DNA of 43,027 bases. It comes from Halomonas halophila. Its GTDB lineage: Bacteria; Pseudomonadota; Gammaproteobacteria; Pseudomonadales; Halomonadaceae. The stretch covers positions 1 through 43,027 of the forward strand of contig DJIP01000211.1 of NCBI GenBank assembly GCA_002433675.1. The letters are read 5' to 3'. Of the stretch, positions 42,790 through 43,027 are shown one piece after another (the first letter of the stretch is position 1; the number at the start of each line of letters is the position of its first letter). The position numbers were made by a program, and so were the translations under genes. The notes beneath the pieces were generated by a model. The model did no database searches and was not told the origin of the DNA. It was given only the letters and a program-made list of their open reading frames with translations.

Positions 42790-43027
42790 TTAGAGCGGTC
42801 GCCCATCCAGTGAATGTTCCATGATCGCAAGCGTCAGCGTGAAGTGATGCTGGGCGACGCTGAAGGCGTCGTCTGCGCGTCGCTCGAGGATGGCCTGGAC
42901 CAGTTCTCGATGTTCCTTTCTGGCCCTTGGTAGCGACTCGGCGGGGTAGGGTTCGGAGCCGAACCCCAGGGTGGCGCGTGCCGTCAGCTGGCGTGACTGG
43001 GCGACCAGATGGTGATTGTCGGCCATC
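42790..43027 (-). CDS. GntR-family regulator, C-terminal FCD domain (5' part outside window)
   Basis: Partial: only the last ~78 residues are in the window and the start lies beyond 43027. The sequence ARKEHRELVQAILERRADDA followed by a conserved FSVAQHHF helix is the end of the FadR/FCD effector domain (with the metal-binding His and Asp/Glu pattern). FCD regulators usually respond to organic acids and repress nearby catabolic genes. The stop lies at 42790 (minus strand). The genes it controls are likely upstream, outside the window. Confidence 0.85.
   Translation of the reverse strand, partial: MADNHHLVAQSRQLTARATLGFGSEPYPAESLPRARKEHRELVQAILERRADDAFSVAQHHFTLTLAIMEHSLDGRPL

Overview
The window is high-GC DNA packed with catabolic operons. 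Gene content and protein composition (acidic exported proteins, a BCCT carrier, a betaine-type binding protein, several LysR-controlled operons) fit a halophilic gammaproteobacterium, most likely Halomonadaceae. This is inferred from gene families; no rRNA or other taxonomic marker is present. I saw no tRNA, rRNA, CRISPR array or intact insertion sequence.

Layout. (1) 1-5030: the 3' end of folD overlapping an electron-transfer-flavoprotein:ubiquinone oxidoreductase gene, a racemase remnant, a MarR regulator and an FAD monooxygenase-like gene whose two promoters share an operator-like 13-mer, and a DoxX-family membrane protein. (2) 5251-15207, minus strand: a catabolic operon of eight genes: alpha-aminoadipate semialdehyde dehydrogenase (ALDH7 type), a cytosolic M23-like protein, an NhaC-type antiporter, a fused kinase/PLP phospho-lyase, and a basic-amino-acid ABC importer (ATPase, two permeases, binding protein). 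The enzymes spell out 5-hydroxylysine degradation: import, phosphorylation, phospho-lyase to 2-aminoadipate semialdehyde, oxidation to 2-aminoadipate. (3) 15654-17608: two convergent, closely related LysR regulators. (4) 17785-25540: a TAXI-type TRAP transporter diverging from a class III aminotransferase and a YdiJ-type D-2-hydroxyglutarate dehydrogenase. The TAXI binding protein has its two halves in swapped order, an apparent circular permutation. The promoter regions of blocks 2 and 4 share an identical 12-mer, suggesting co-regulation by the LysR pair; together they could take hydroxylysine to 2-oxoglutarate, with one step (2-oxoadipate to D-2-hydroxyglutarate) not encoded here.

(5) 25919-27607: a family I.3 secreted lipase with a weak RTX region. 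(6) 28123-31205: an operon of CaiB-type CoA-transferase, enoyl-CoA hydratase and tautomerase, ended by a strong terminator. (7) 31350-38124: a minus-strand operon of aldehyde dehydrogenase, iron alcohol dehydrogenase, mandelate-racemase-type enolase-superfamily enzyme and BCCT carrier, divergent from its LysR. (8) 38164-42357: a LysR gene divergent from a 2OG/Fe(II) oxygenase, a DddP-like M24 enzyme that lacks the DddP catalytic Asp, and a betaine-type periplasmic binding protein without its own permease. (9) 42358-43027: a repeat-rich convergent spacer and the 3' end of a GntR/FCD regulator.

The items most worth pursuing are the permuted TAXI protein, the hydroxylysine operon with its detached M23-like protein, the shared LysR element, and the oxygenase/DddP-like module.
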